This document shows positions 15,034 through 24,462 of a stretch of 64,000 nucleotides of DNA, piece after piece; positions within the stretch are counted from its first letter, which is position 1, and every line of letters starts with the position of its first letter. The notes under the pieces are model-generated. The model saw only the letters and a list, made by a program, of their open reading frames with translations, was not told the origin of the DNA and ran no database searches. Location: contig NZ_QJSW01000009.1 of NCBI RefSeq assembly GCF_003217495.1, forward strand, positions 54,274 through 118,273. The letters are read 5' to 3'. A program made the translations under genes and the position numbers. The DNA is from Paenibacillus barcinonensis. GTDB lineage: Bacteria; Bacillota; Bacilli; Paenibacillales; Paenibacillaceae.

Positions 15034-16896
15034 ATGCAAGACAGAAAAAGAAGCAGCAAAGGGGGAGCCAGCTTGAAAATTGTTAGCGTTTACAATAATT
15101 TTTTCAAAAATAACATGTTTATGAAGATGCTGCTAATCTTTTCGCTGATCTCGATCGTTACGATTATTACACTATCCTATATTATTTTTCTGTCCGTATC
15201 GGATTCCACCATTCGCCGGGAATTGGCCATTCAGAAGGCGGCGATGGAGCATGTAGACCGCTACATGCATCAACAGTATGAGTCGGTGCAGAACATGGTG
15301 CGGGATATGCATCAGAATGAGGCTTTGTCGGCCAACATCACGTATCTGCTGAATCACTCGTATGCCGAATATGCTCAGCATATGACGAACGGGTATTACG
15401 CCAATCGCGATGACTATTCGGCCGAGGTGCTTAAGCATTTTCAGAACATTATCGACCGCAATTCGGACATTCATCAGTTGATGTTATACAGTGCCGAGAA
15501 GCAGAGCTTGCTGATGTTTAATCAGTACAAGCAGTTTCGCAAGCTGGACGCCAACGTAGCGAGATCGTATATTCCCGATGTGATGGCGATGGAGATGCCC
15601 AATATCAGTGCACCCAATTACTGGATTCGCAAGGCCATCAATCTATGGGACCCAGAACTGTATGCCATTCGTGTGCCCATTAACAATACACAGACCTTGC
15701 GCAATATGGGGCAGTTTCTCATTTTTTTTGACTCAAAAGGCATCGGCAGTGCACTGGATAACTATGAGCGGAATCTGAAGGGGGACATCGTGGTGCTGTC
15801 CGCTAAGGGCACGGTATTATTTGATTCCAGCGGCATGTACTACGGGAAGAAGTACCCTTATGTAGAAGCGGCAGATTCCTTGTTTGACCAGACCGATATG
15901 GATGCGATGAAAAAGGAGCAGAACATGTATGTGAACCGATTTGTGTCTGCGGATCAGGGGTATGTCGTCATTGGCACAGTGCCTGTGAGAGAGATGGCAG
16001 AATCGTATGCAGGCATTCGGAATACCATCATTTCTATTAGCTTTATTTCTTTGCTGTTTGCCGTGCTTGTGCCTGCCTTTTTCATTATTAACTTTGCCAA
16101 GCGTACGCGCAGAATCATTCGTTTCACCCAAAAAGTAAAATACGGCAATTTGTCTGCACGCATTGATGATGCCAGAGAGGATGAGCTGGGACAAATATCG
16201 CATAGTTTTAACGATATGCTGGATGAATTGAATCTGTACATTGAACGAGTATACAAAGCGGAGATCAGGCAAAAGGAGACCGAGCTGGTAGCACTCCAGG
16301 CACGAATAAATCCGCATTTTCTGTACAATACACTTGAAGTGATCCGCATGAGGGCCATTTCGCAGGGGGCAAGAGATGTAGGGGAGATGATCTACAGCCT
16401 GTCGGTGTTGTTCAAAAGTCTGGTGCAGCAGAAGCCGAATTACACGCTGAAAGATGAGATGGAGGCCTGCCGCTTGTATCTGGAGCTGTTCCGTATCCGC
16501 TACAAGGATATTTTTATATATACGATACAGATTGATAACAAGTATTACGAGCACCCTGTCGTGAAGCTTTCGCTGCAGCCGATTATTGAAAATTATGTGG
16601 TCCACGGGATGCGAACAGAGTGTAGTGACAATCGCTTGTCGATCAAGGTGGAGGAGAGCGGTGACATTTTGCAGATCGAGGTGTGTGACAATGGCAAAGG
16701 AATTGAGCCTTCCCGGCTCACGGAAATTCAGGAGGAGCTGGAACGTGCAGAAGAATCCGGCCAGATGTTTGGACTGCGAAGTGTACACAGTCGCTTGAAA
16801 TATTTGTACGGTCCACAGTTCGGTATCACGGTTGAGAGCACTCTTGGAGAAGGGACTATGATCAGAGTGAGATTTCCTTATCAATACGATTCTTGA
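15034..16896 (+). CDS. Sensor histidine kinase, YesM type
   Basis: Membrane sensor of the sugar cluster. From ATG 15034 the product is 620 residues. It has a transmembrane helix at about 31-55, a large extracellular sensing region, a second helix near 330-355, a HAMP linker, a His_kinase domain with phospho-acceptor H428 in INPHFLYN, and a C-terminal ATPase domain (CDNGKGI). The upstream GTG at 15001 lacks a ribosome site. TTG 15073, preceded by GGGGGAG, is a possible later start that would remove only cytoplasmic residues. The cognate regulator lies 68 bp downstream. The ligand is presumably an oligosaccharide, perhaps through the binding lipoprotein. Confidence 0.9.
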   Translation: MQDRKRSSKGGASLKIVSVYNNFFKNNMFMKMLLIFSLISIVTIITLSYIIFLSVSDSTIRRELAIQKAAMEHVDRYMHQQYESVQNMVRDMHQNEALSANITYLLNHSYAEYAQHMTNGYYANRDDYSAEVLKHFQNIIDRNSDIHQLMLYSAEKQSLLMFNQYKQFRKLDANVARSYIPDVMAMEMPNISAPNYWIRKAINLWDPELYAIRVPINNTQTLRNMGQFLIFFDSKGIGSALDNYERNLKGDIVVLSAKGTVLFDSSGMYYGKKYPYVEAADSLFDQTDMDAMKKEQNMYVNRFVSADQGYVVIGTVPVREMAESYAGIRNTIISISFISLLFAVLVPAFFIINFAKRTRRIIRFTQKVKYGNLSARIDDAREDELGQISHSFNDMLDELNLYIERVYKAEIRQKETELVALQARINPHFLYNTLEVIRMRAISQGARDVGEMIYSLSVLFKSLVQQKPNYTLKDEMEACRLYLELFRIRYKDIFIYTIQIDNKYYEHPVVKLSLQPIIENYVVHGMRTECSDNRLSIKVEESGDILQIEVCDNGKGIEPSRLTEIQEELERAEESGQMFGLRSVHSRLKYLYGPQFGITVESTLGEGTMIRVRFPYQYDS

Positions 16897-16944
16897 GACT
16901 TTCTTATCAATACCATTCTTGAGATTTTTCCATCAATGCCATTC
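16879..16944 (+). repeat. 26-bp imperfect tandem repeat across the kinase stop codon
   Basis: Units 16879-16904 and 16905-16930 share TATCAATAC.ATTCTTGAGA and differ at three or four positions. A third, partial unit runs to 16944. The first unit encodes the last kinase residues and its TGA stop. This looks like a local slippage duplication that lengthened the gap before the regulator gene. Confidence 0.8.
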
Positions 16945-16964
16945 GGAAGGGAAGGGTGTATGAC

Positions 16965-18497
16965 ATGTACAAGGTTTTTATTGTGGACGATGAGCCGTTC
17001 ATCATTGAGGGATTATACGATATTGTGGATTGGGCTGCATTTGGAATGGAAATTGTAAACCATGCGGGCAACGGACAAGCTGCTCTGCAAGCTCTTCCCT
17101 GTCAGCCGGTGGACATTCTGATAACGGATATCTCCATGCCCTTGATGAACGGACTTGAGCTCATCCGGGAAGCCCGGCGGCTGCAGCCGGAGCTGAAGGT
17201 GATTATTCTCAGTGGATTTAATGAATTTGAATATCTAAAAGAAGGCATGAAGCTGGGTATCGAAAACTACCTGCTCAAACCGATTAACGTAGACGAGCTG
17301 GAATCCACGCTTCGTAATACAGCAGCGAAGCTGGATCAGCTCGTTACACCGCGTCTGGAAGAGAAATACGGGATTCAGATATTAAAGGACAATATTCTGC
17401 ATCGTTGGCTTACCGGGCAGATTGCGGCCGCGGAATTTGAGGAGCGTGCCCGGTTCATGAATCTTTCATTGGCTGCACCTTATGTTACCGTTGCCGTGCT
17501 GCGTGATCAAGGTCATAAAGGTCAGGTGCAGAGGTCGGAGCTCCTGTTTGCACAAGTTGAACAGCTGGTTGCCGAGCATCCCCACCTGAATCTCTTTCAG
17601 GATATGGATGGAGATGTCGTTGTTGTAGCCAACATAGGAGACAGTGCGGAGGAAACAGGCAGGCTGATGTCAGGCTTGCAGGAGCTGGCAGACGGACTTG
17701 CATTGACGTATCCTGATCTGCACATGGGTGCAGGCCGCCTGGTGCAAGGACTTTATCAGGCGCCGGCCAGTTACGAACAAGCCAAAAAGGCGCTCCAGTA
17801 CGTAATGATCTATCCTGATCGTCGGGTGATAGATTATGCAATGCTGGACCAGCGAGGTTATGCGGGAGTGTCCTTTTTTATAGATTGGAAGGCCTACGTC
17901 AAACTCATTTTGTCCCGCAGTACGGAGCAGCTCGCGGAGCGAATCCGCACCGATTTTGAACAGCACCGTCATGAACTAACCCCCGAGCAGCTGCAAAATA
18001 CAGCTCTGGAAGTGGTAATTCGTTTCAAGATGGAGCTGGAAAGCATTAAACATGCGGAGGAAACAGCAATCTATCAGCAGGGACTTCGTCTGGTGCTGGA
18101 TAGCATATCCTTTGAGGAACTGGTACATGCATTGCAGCAGGTGGCGACCCGGACGGTGGAATCCCTGATTCAGGACTTGAGGAATCCCATTGTGAGTCAG
18201 GTATTGCAACACATTGAAAAGCATTATGCTGAAGAGCTTTCCTTGAAGCTGCTTGGTGCGCAGTATCATCTTCACCCCGTTTATTTGGGTCAGCTTTTTC
18301 ATAAAGAGACAGGAGAAACATTTGCCGAATATATCAACAAGTACCGAATCGAGCGTGCCAAAGAGCAATTACGCACCTCCAATCTCAAGGTCCATGAGAT
18401 CGCCCGGAATGTAGGGTACTGGGAGACAGGGTATTTCTATAAGCAATTCCGCAAATATGTAGGCATCTCACCGACGGACTATAAAGTGTTTGGTTGA
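16965..18497 (+). CDS. AraC-type response regulator, YesN type
   Basis: Partner of the preceding YesM-type kinase. The 510-residue product has an N-terminal receiver domain (VDDE at 7-10, phospho-acceptor D55 in ITDISMP), a long middle region, and a C-terminal AraC HTH pair (about 405-505; YLGQLFHKETGETF and RNVGYWETGYFYKQFRKY). Start ATG 16965 has GGGAAGGG 8 nt upstream; GTG 16956 is the alternative. It probably activates the downstream sugar genes and binds the repeated sites at 14960-14990 and 18512-18542. That link is an inference. Confidence 0.9.
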   Translation: MYKVFIVDDEPFIIEGLYDIVDWAAFGMEIVNHAGNGQAALQALPCQPVDILITDISMPLMNGLELIREARRLQPELKVIILSGFNEFEYLKEGMKLGIENYLLKPINVDELESTLRNTAAKLDQLVTPRLEEKYGIQILKDNILHRWLTGQIAAAEFEERARFMNLSLAAPYVTVAVLRDQGHKGQVQRSELLFAQVEQLVAEHPHLNLFQDMDGDVVVVANIGDSAEETGRLMSGLQELADGLALTYPDLHMGAGRLVQGLYQAPASYEQAKKALQYVMIYPDRRVIDYAMLDQRGYAGVSFFIDWKAYVKLILSRSTEQLAERIRTDFEQHRHELTPEQLQNTALEVVIRFKMELESIKHAEETAIYQQGLRLVLDSISFEELVHALQQVATRTVESLIQDLRNPIVSQVLQHIEKHYAEELSLKLLGAQYHLHPVYLGQLFHKETGETFAEYINKYRIERAKEQLRTSNLKVHEIARNVGYWETGYFYKQFRKYVGISPTDYKVFG

Positions 18498-18511
18498 CCA
18501 GATGACATTTC

Positions 18512-18542
18512 TCTTTAATTTGTACCTCGAAACCTTAAGTTT
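18512..18542 (-). promoter_or_regulatory. Second candidate operator, inverted, upstream of the sugar-binding lipoprotein gene
   Basis: Read on the minus strand, 18532-18512 contains TTTCGAGGTA then CAAATTAAAGA, matching 14970-14990 with one change. A degenerate half-site (AAACTTAAGG, 7 of 10) lies 21 bp away at 18542-18533. The spacing is therefore the same as at the kinase promoter but the orientation is reversed. Confidence 0.55.
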
Positions 18543-18552
18543 ATCTTCTTTT

Positions 18553-18566
18553 TGTAAATGCTTTCA
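18553..18566 (+). promoter_or_regulatory. Candidate catabolite-response element (cre)
   Basis: TGTAAATGCTTTCA differs at one position from the CcpA consensus TGWAANCGNTNWCA. It lies between the putative operator and the lipoprotein gene, where CcpA could shut the sugar operon off in the presence of preferred sugars. Confidence 0.5.
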
Positions 18567-18643
18567 TTCGATAAGGTTAAAGCAGTTAGTTGATAACAGC
18601 AAGGGAACAAAAGAAGGAAACACAAAAAGGGAGGATCACGCAA

Positions 18644-20116
18644 ATGAGTAAAGGCAAGAAACGTTTCTCGCTCGTTCTTTCATTGTTAATGGCTGTTACG
18701 CTTGTGCTTAGTGCATGCGGTGGCAGCAAAGAGGCTTCGGAATCCGGCGAAGCAAAGGACGATACTGTGCAGTTGATCTGGTACACCATTGGCACCCCGC
18801 AGAAGGATGTCAATAAAGTCATGGAGGAAGTTAGCAAGTACACCAAAGAGAAAATTAACGCCACTGTGACCATGAAAATGGTGGATTGGGGTGATTACCC
18901 TCAGAAGATGCAGGTGAACGTAGCATCTGGTGAACCGATGGACATTATCTTTACTTCTGCCGGAGGTTTTGACTATGTGCAAAATGCCAGAAAAGGCGCA
19001 TTTCTGGAACTGGATGAATTGCTGCCCAAATACGGTCAGGACCTTACCAAAACGATAGATCCGGCTTTCCTGAGTGGTTCCAAGGTAGACGGTCACAACT
19101 ACGGTATTCCTGCCAACAAGGAGCTGCCGCAGCAGGAGGTTTGGCGCTTTAACAAAACGCTGCTGGATAAATACAAACTGGATATTTCGGGTGTTCGGAC
19201 GTTGGACAGTCTGGAGCCTTTGCTCAAAACGATCAAGGAAAATGAGCCAAGTGTTACCCCGTTTGCAATGGATAAAAACTACGTGCCGTATGTGCCGTAT
19301 GATTATGTGATTCAGAACCTGCCGATGGCTGTAAAGCTGGACACAACCGATTACAAGATTGTGAACATTCTGGAGACACCAGAAATGAAGGAAGCGCTTA
19401 CCACGATGAGCAAATATTATAAAGCCGGTTATGTGTCACCAGAAGCAGCAACAACCGGCTCTACCAACGATCTGACAACATCGGGTAACTGGTTCCTGGA
19501 TCGTGCTCAGACGCAGCCGCTTGCGGACAATCAATGGTCAGCAAGTTATGGTTATCCTGTCGTATCTACCCCGGCAAGTGATGCCATTATTACAAACACA
19601 TCCGTACAAGGCTCCATCATGGCGATTTCGGCCAACTCGGAATACCCGGAGAAAGCAATGGAATTCTTGAATTTGCTGAATACAGACCCTGTGTTACGCA
19701 ATATGGTGGACTCAGGCATTGAGGGCACACACTACAAAAAAGTGGATGCTACGCATATGGAAAATTTGCCTGAATCAAAAAACTATGACATGCCTTCCTA
19801 CTCCCTCGGAAATAACATGCTGCTCTATCTCAACAGCAAAGACCCGGATAATAAATGGGAGGAGTTCAAAAAATTCAATGCAGAAGGCGTGGACTCGCCA
19901 ATCCTCAGCTTTAACTTTGATTCAAGCAAAGTATCCGCCGAACTGACAGCGGTACAGAACGTGAAAGAGCAGTATTGGGCAGCATTGATGACAGGCACAA
20001 TTGACCCGGCAACCAATCTGGATCAAGTGATTGAGAAATTCAATCAGGCTGGACTGGAAAAAGTGATGGCTGAAGCCCAAAGCCAGCTGGATGCCTGGAG
20101 AGCAGAGAACAAGTAA
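18644..20116 (+). CDS. Extracellular sugar-binding lipoprotein (ABC transporter, LplA type)
   Basis: Captures the substrate for the two permeases that follow. The 490-residue product has a lipoprotein signal: a basic start, a hydrophobic core, and the lipobox LSACGG with the lipidated Cys near residue 25. The mature part is a type-1 extracellular solute-binding fold close to the LplA/YtcQ group. ATG 18644 has AGGGAGG about 9 nt upstream. It is the first structural gene after the kinase/regulator pair, with an operator and a cre-like site in front. Mannose-oligosaccharide binding is inferred from the downstream mannosidases. Confidence 0.9.
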   Translation: MSKGKKRFSLVLSLLMAVTLVLSACGGSKEASESGEAKDDTVQLIWYTIGTPQKDVNKVMEEVSKYTKEKINATVTMKMVDWGDYPQKMQVNVASGEPMDIIFTSAGGFDYVQNARKGAFLELDELLPKYGQDLTKTIDPAFLSGSKVDGHNYGIPANKELPQQEVWRFNKTLLDKYKLDISGVRTLDSLEPLLKTIKENEPSVTPFAMDKNYVPYVPYDYVIQNLPMAVKLDTTDYKIVNILETPEMKEALTTMSKYYKAGYVSPEAATTGSTNDLTTSGNWFLDRAQTQPLADNQWSASYGYPVVSTPASDAIITNTSVQGSIMAISANSEYPEKAMEFLNLLNTDPVLRNMVDSGIEGTHYKKVDATHMENLPESKNYDMPSYSLGNNMLLYLNSKDPDNKWEEFKKFNAEGVDSPILSFNFDSSKVSAELTAVQNVKEQYWAALMTGTIDPATNLDQVIEKFNQAGLEKVMAEAQSQLDAWRAENK

Positions 20117-20195
20117 GGATACGAGAGATGGGATCGGGCGGCTGCTTGTAGCGTTCGATCCTTTTTCATTCACAGCCTGAAGGAGGATATCCGCA

Positions 20196-21125
20196 ATGAG
20201 TACATTTTTAAAAAATCTGATCAAAAACCGAGTCATGCTGCTCATGGTGCTGCCCGGTGCCATCTGGTTTTTCTTCTTCTCTTATCTGCCGCTGGTGGGC
20301 ACCGTCGCTGCCTTTAAGCAGTATCGCTTTAGTCGTGAAGGCTTCTGGGCCAGTCTTATGAAGAGTGAATGGGTGGGTTGGGACAACTTCAAATTTCTCT
20401 TCAGTACAAATGATGCCTGGCTGATTACACGCAATACCCTTTTTTATAACATTGCCATCATTTTTCTGGGTCTGGTTTTTGCCGTTGGACTCGCGATTCT
20501 GCTCTCCGAGCTGATTAACAAGCGTCTTGCCAAGCTGTATCAAACCGGGATGTTTCTGCCTTACTTTCTGTCCTGGGTTATCGTCGGTTACTTTGTATTC
20601 AGCTTCCTGAGCATGGATCGCGGTATGCTGAATCAGATCATTGGGTGGTTCGGGTTCGAACCGATCCAGTGGTATTCGGAGGCCAAGTATTGGCCATACA
20701 TTCTGATTTTTGTTGCGTTGTGGAAAACGATTGGATACAACAGCATCGTCTACCTTGCCTCTATTCTGGGCATCGACAAGTCGCTGTATGAAGCCGCCAT
20801 GATTGATGGTGCGAGCAAATGGCAGCAGATTCGCAACATTACTTTACCGCTGCTGTCTCCCATCATTACGATAATGACCTTGCTGGCCGTGGGCCGCATT
20901 TTCTATGCTGACTTTGGTCTTTTCTATCAAGTGCCGAGAGATTCGGGGACACTGTATTCCGTTACAAATGTAATTGATACGTATGTCTATCGGGGTCTGA
21001 AAACAAGCGGCGAGATCGGCATGAGCACAGCAGCAGGTTTGTATCAATCGGTTGTAGGTTTTGTGCTCGTCATCATCTCGAACTATGTAGTTCGCAAAAT
21101 AGATAAAGACAGCAGCTTATTCTAG
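20196..21125 (+). CDS. Sugar ABC transporter permease, LplB type
   Basis: First of two inner-membrane channel subunits of a CUT1 oligosaccharide importer. The 309-residue product has about six membrane helices and the permease EAA loop (YEAAMIDGASKWQQIRNITLP) that contacts the ATPase. AGGAGG precedes ATG. It sits 79 bp after the lipoprotein gene. No ATPase gene occurs in the cluster, so a shared MsmX-type ATPase encoded elsewhere probably drives transport. Confidence 0.9.
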   Translation: MSTFLKNLIKNRVMLLMVLPGAIWFFFFSYLPLVGTVAAFKQYRFSREGFWASLMKSEWVGWDNFKFLFSTNDAWLITRNTLFYNIAIIFLGLVFAVGLAILLSELINKRLAKLYQTGMFLPYFLSWVIVGYFVFSFLSMDRGMLNQIIGWFGFEPIQWYSEAKYWPYILIFVALWKTIGYNSIVYLASILGIDKSLYEAAMIDGASKWQQIRNITLPLLSPIITIMTLLAVGRIFYADFGLFYQVPRDSGTLYSVTNVIDTYVYRGLKTSGEIGMSTAAGLYQSVVGFVLVIISNYVVRKIDKDSSLF

Positions 21126-21150
21126 GATAACGAGAAAGGAGCGAACCTCT

Positions 21151-22071
21151 GTGGCTCAAGTTAGGCTTGTCAAAAAACGTGACTTCCACCACGTATCCGC
21201 TGGCTGGAACGTGTTTATGAATATCATTGCCGGATTGTTTGCATTGATCTGTGTATTTCCCTTTATTTTTGTCGTCATTATCTCTTTTACGGACGAAAAG
21301 GTGCTGGCTCGCGACGGGTATCGCCTGATCCCGGCGGAATGGAGCCTCGCGGCTTATCAGTTTGTCTGGCAAAGCGGGGATACCCTGCTGCGAGCGTACG
21401 GGGTGACTATTCTTGTCACCGTGCTGGGTACCATTATCAGCCTGATTCTGATGTCACTCTATGCCTATGCAATCTCTCGCAAGAGCTTTCGTTATCGAAG
21501 ATTTTTCTCCATCTTTGCCATTCTGACGATGCTGTTCAATGGAGGCATGATCCCGACGTATATGGTTGTATCCCAATTGCTAGGCATGAAGGATACCATC
21601 TGGGCTTTGATTCTGCCGCTGGCGATGAATGCCTTCTACATTATGATTCTGCGTACATTTTATTCGACGAGTGTACCGGATGCCATTATTGAATCCGCGA
21701 GAATTGATGGTGCCGGAGAATTTTATACGTTTCTGAAAATCGTCATTCCGTTGTCTCTTCCCGGTCTGGCAACCATCGGTCTGTTCAGTACGCTGGGCTA
21801 TTGGAACGACTGGTTTAATGCCCTGTTATACATTGATAATCCGAATCTGGTACCGCTGCAGTCCATGCTGATGCGAATCGAGTCGAGCATTCAATTCATT
21901 CAGCAGAACTCAGCCAACAGCTCCATGAGCCTGGCAGCTATGCAATCCATTCCGCAGGATACGTCCCGCATGGCGATGGTTGTGCTGGCAACGCTGCCGA
22001 TTATATTCGCATATCCGTTCTTCCAGCGTTATTTTGTGCAGGGACTTACGGTGGGTGCGGTCAAAGAATAA
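21151..22071 (+). CDS. Sugar ABC transporter permease, LplC type
   Basis: Second channel subunit, 306 residues, with six predicted membrane helices and an EAA loop (IIESARIDGAGEFYTFLKIVIP). The start is GTG 21151, set by AAAGGAG 9-10 nt upstream. It begins 25 bp after the LplB-type gene and is followed closely by the GH3 gene, consistent with one operon. The pair resembles the Lpl/Ytc permeases that accompany YesM/YesN-type regulators in Paenibacillus. Confidence 0.9.
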   Translation: MAQVRLVKKRDFHHVSAGWNVFMNIIAGLFALICVFPFIFVVIISFTDEKVLARDGYRLIPAEWSLAAYQFVWQSGDTLLRAYGVTILVTVLGTIISLILMSLYAYAISRKSFRYRRFFSIFAILTMLFNGGMIPTYMVVSQLLGMKDTIWALILPLAMNAFYIMILRTFYSTSVPDAIIESARIDGAGEFYTFLKIVIPLSLPGLATIGLFSTLGYWNDWFNALLYIDNPNLVPLQSMLMRIESSIQFIQQNSANSSMSLAAMQSIPQDTSRMAMVVLATLPIIFAYPFFQRYFVQGLTVGAVKE

Positions 22072-22104
22072 TTGGATTCCTCTACAGGATTGGAGAGTTA
22101 CACA

Positions 22105-24459
22105 ATGATGATATATAAGGATACAAGCAAATCCATCCCAGAACGCGTGGAGCATCTGTTAAGCCTGATGACCACGGAGGAAAAGGCGGGACAGCTTGCA
22201 CAGCCCTTCGGCTGGCAAGCATACAGCAATGATCGGGGGCATATTACGCTGACCGAAGCCTTCAAGACACAGGTGGAGGAGGGAGGCATGGGAGCGTTAT
22301 ACGGTACGCTGAGAGCGGATCCGTGGACCGGGGTCACTCTGGAGAATGGCTTGTCTGCCAAGGAGGGAGCAGAGGCTGTCAACCTGATTCAGCGTTATGC
22401 GGTGGAGCATTCCAGACTGGGCATTCCGATTCTGATTGGAGAGGAATGCTCGCATGGACATATGGCGATAGACGGAACGGTTTTTCCGGTTCCCCTGCTG
22501 CTTGGCAGCAGCTGGAATGTTGAACTGTACAAGACGATGTGCCGGGCGGTTGCGCGGGAAACCAGGGCACAAGGCGGAGCGGTCACCTATTCGCCTGTGC
22601 TGGATGTTGTAAGGGACCCCAGATGGGGACGTACGGAGGAATGCTTTGGCGAAGACCCCTATCTCATCGGTGAGCTTGCCGCTGCATCGGTAGAAGGGCT
22701 ACAGGGAGAGCGGCTTGACTCTACCGATACGGTAGCTGCTACACTGAAGCATTTTGTTGGATATGGAAGCTCGGAGGGGGGACGTAATGCAGGGCCTGTG
22801 CATATGGGCTGGCGCGAGCTGCTGGAAGTGGATCTGTACCCTTTCCGTAAAGCAGTTCAAGCTGGTGCAGCGTCTATCATGCCGGCCTACAACGAAATTG
22901 ATGGCACGCCATGCACTGTAAATGAGGAGCTACTGGACAGCGTTTTGCGGCAAGAGTGGGGCTTTGACGGTCTGATCATCACAGATTGCGGAGCGATTGA
23001 CATGCTGGCCAGCGGGCATGATGTTGCCGTGGATGGTCTGGACGCAACGGTTCAGGCGATTCAGGCTGGCATTGATATGGAGATGTCGGGTGTAATGTTC
23101 TCTCGTTATCTGGTACAGGCGGTGGAGGAAGGCAGACTGGGGATGGAGGTGCTGGATCAGGCGGTGCGCCGTGTGCTGGCCTTGAAGTTCCGGCTGGGAC
23201 TGTTCGAGCGGCCATATGTGGAGGCAGAACGGGCGGCAGAAGTAATCGGCAGCAGGCAGCATAAGGAGCTGGCACGCCAATTGGCTGGAGAAGGTGTAAT
23301 TTTGCTTAAAAATGAAGCAGCTTGCCTGCCGTTGTCGATACCCGCTGCAGGGCGTATTGCTGTCATTGGCCCCAATGCTGATCATGCCTATAATCAGCTT
23401 GGCGATTATACCTCTCCACAGCCGAGGGTGAAGGTGGTTACAGTGCTGGACGGCATCCGCAGGAAGCTGGCTGACTTTGCAAGCGATGGGCATGGGGACA
23501 TTGTAGGCGGAAACCAGACTCATGCTGAGCAAGAGCAAATTCTGTATGCGCCGGGCTGCCGGATTAAAGGTGACTCGAAGGAAGGCTTCGAGCGAGCCAT
23601 TGAAGCCGCATGTCAGGCAGATACGGTCATTATGGTGATGGGGGGCTCCAGTGCCCGTGACTTTGGAGAAGGCACGATTGATCTGAGAACAGGTGCCTCC
23701 AACGTATCCGATCATTCATGGAATGACATGGAGTGTGGCGAGGGCATAGATCGGATGACACTGGGACTTGCCGGTGTGCAGCTGGAACTGCTGCAGGAAA
23801 TTCACAAGCTGGGCAAAAAGCTGATTGTGGTCTATATCAATGGACGTCCTATTGCAGAGCCTTGGGTGGATGAGCATGCCGATGCCATTCTGGAGGCCTG
23901 GTATCCGGGTCAGGAGGGCGGGCATGCCATTGCAGATATACTGTTCGGTGATGTGAATCCGTCGGGACGGTTAACGATCTCCATTCCGAAGCATGTCGGT
24001 CAGCTGCCCGTCTATTACAACGGGAAACGATCACGGGGCAAACGGTATCTTGAAGAGGACCTGGAACCGCAATACGTGTTCGGATATGGGCTTAGTTACA
24101 CTACGTTTGAATACAGTGTGCCCCGGCTTGACCGTGCATCCATGACCCCGGAAGAATTCGTGACCGTATCCGTGGAGGTAACCAATACAGGTGCTTGCAG
24201 CGGTGCAGAGGTTGTGCAGCTGTATATTACGGATGTGAACAGCCAGCTGACACGTCCGGCCAAGGAATTGAAGGCATTTTCCAAAATCAGGCTGGAGCCT
24301 GGAGAAACTCGCACGGCAACATTCCAGATCGGGGCAGAGCAGCTGCAATATATTGGTCGTGATCTGAAAGCGGTAGTGGAGCCGGGGCAATTCCGTCTTC
24401 ATGTGGGACGTCATGTGAATGATACCCAGTGGGTTGAACTGATGGTAGAGGAGGCCTGA
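22105..24459 (+). CDS. Glycoside hydrolase family 3 enzyme (beta-glucosidase-like)
   Basis: Retaining exo-glycosidase. The 784-residue product from ATG 22105 has the GH3 TIM barrel with the KHFVGYG segment (near 215-221) and nucleophile D294 in ITDCGA. The second alpha/beta domain (AVIGPNADHAYNQLGDY) and a C-terminal fibronectin-III-like domain follow. There is no signal peptide, so it acts in the cytoplasm on imported sugar. GGAG stands about 10 nt upstream; the frame also extends to TTG 22072 directly after the permease stop. Typical relatives release beta-glucose or beta-xylose. In this locus another beta-linked sugar is possible and cannot be decided here. Confidence 0.88.
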   Translation: MMIYKDTSKSIPERVEHLLSLMTTEEKAGQLAQPFGWQAYSNDRGHITLTEAFKTQVEEGGMGALYGTLRADPWTGVTLENGLSAKEGAEAVNLIQRYAVEHSRLGIPILIGEECSHGHMAIDGTVFPVPLLLGSSWNVELYKTMCRAVARETRAQGGAVTYSPVLDVVRDPRWGRTEECFGEDPYLIGELAAASVEGLQGERLDSTDTVAATLKHFVGYGSSEGGRNAGPVHMGWRELLEVDLYPFRKAVQAGAASIMPAYNEIDGTPCTVNEELLDSVLRQEWGFDGLIITDCGAIDMLASGHDVAVDGLDATVQAIQAGIDMEMSGVMFSRYLVQAVEEGRLGMEVLDQAVRRVLALKFRLGLFERPYVEAERAAEVIGSRQHKELARQLAGEGVILLKNEAACLPLSIPAAGRIAVIGPNADHAYNQLGDYTSPQPRVKVVTVLDGIRRKLADFASDGHGDIVGGNQTHAEQEQILYAPGCRIKGDSKEGFERAIEAACQADTVIMVMGGSSARDFGEGTIDLRTGASNVSDHSWNDMECGEGIDRMTLGLAGVQLELLQEIHKLGKKLIVVYINGRPIAEPWVDEHADAILEAWYPGQEGGHAIADILFGDVNPSGRLTISIPKHVGQLPVYYNGKRSRGKRYLEEDLEPQYVFGYGLSYTTFEYSVPRLDRASMTPEEFVTVSVEVTNTGACSGAEVVQLYITDVNSQLTRPAKELKAFSKIRLEPGETRTATFQIGAEQLQYIGRDLKAVVEPGQFRLHVGRHVNDTQWVELMVEEA

Positions 24460-24462
24460 CTG

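Noticed and set aside
15817..16884. Long minus-strand frame (355 codons) opposite the sensor kinase gene
   Set aside because: The plus strand encodes a complete kinase with all motifs; the antisense product has no recognisable domain.
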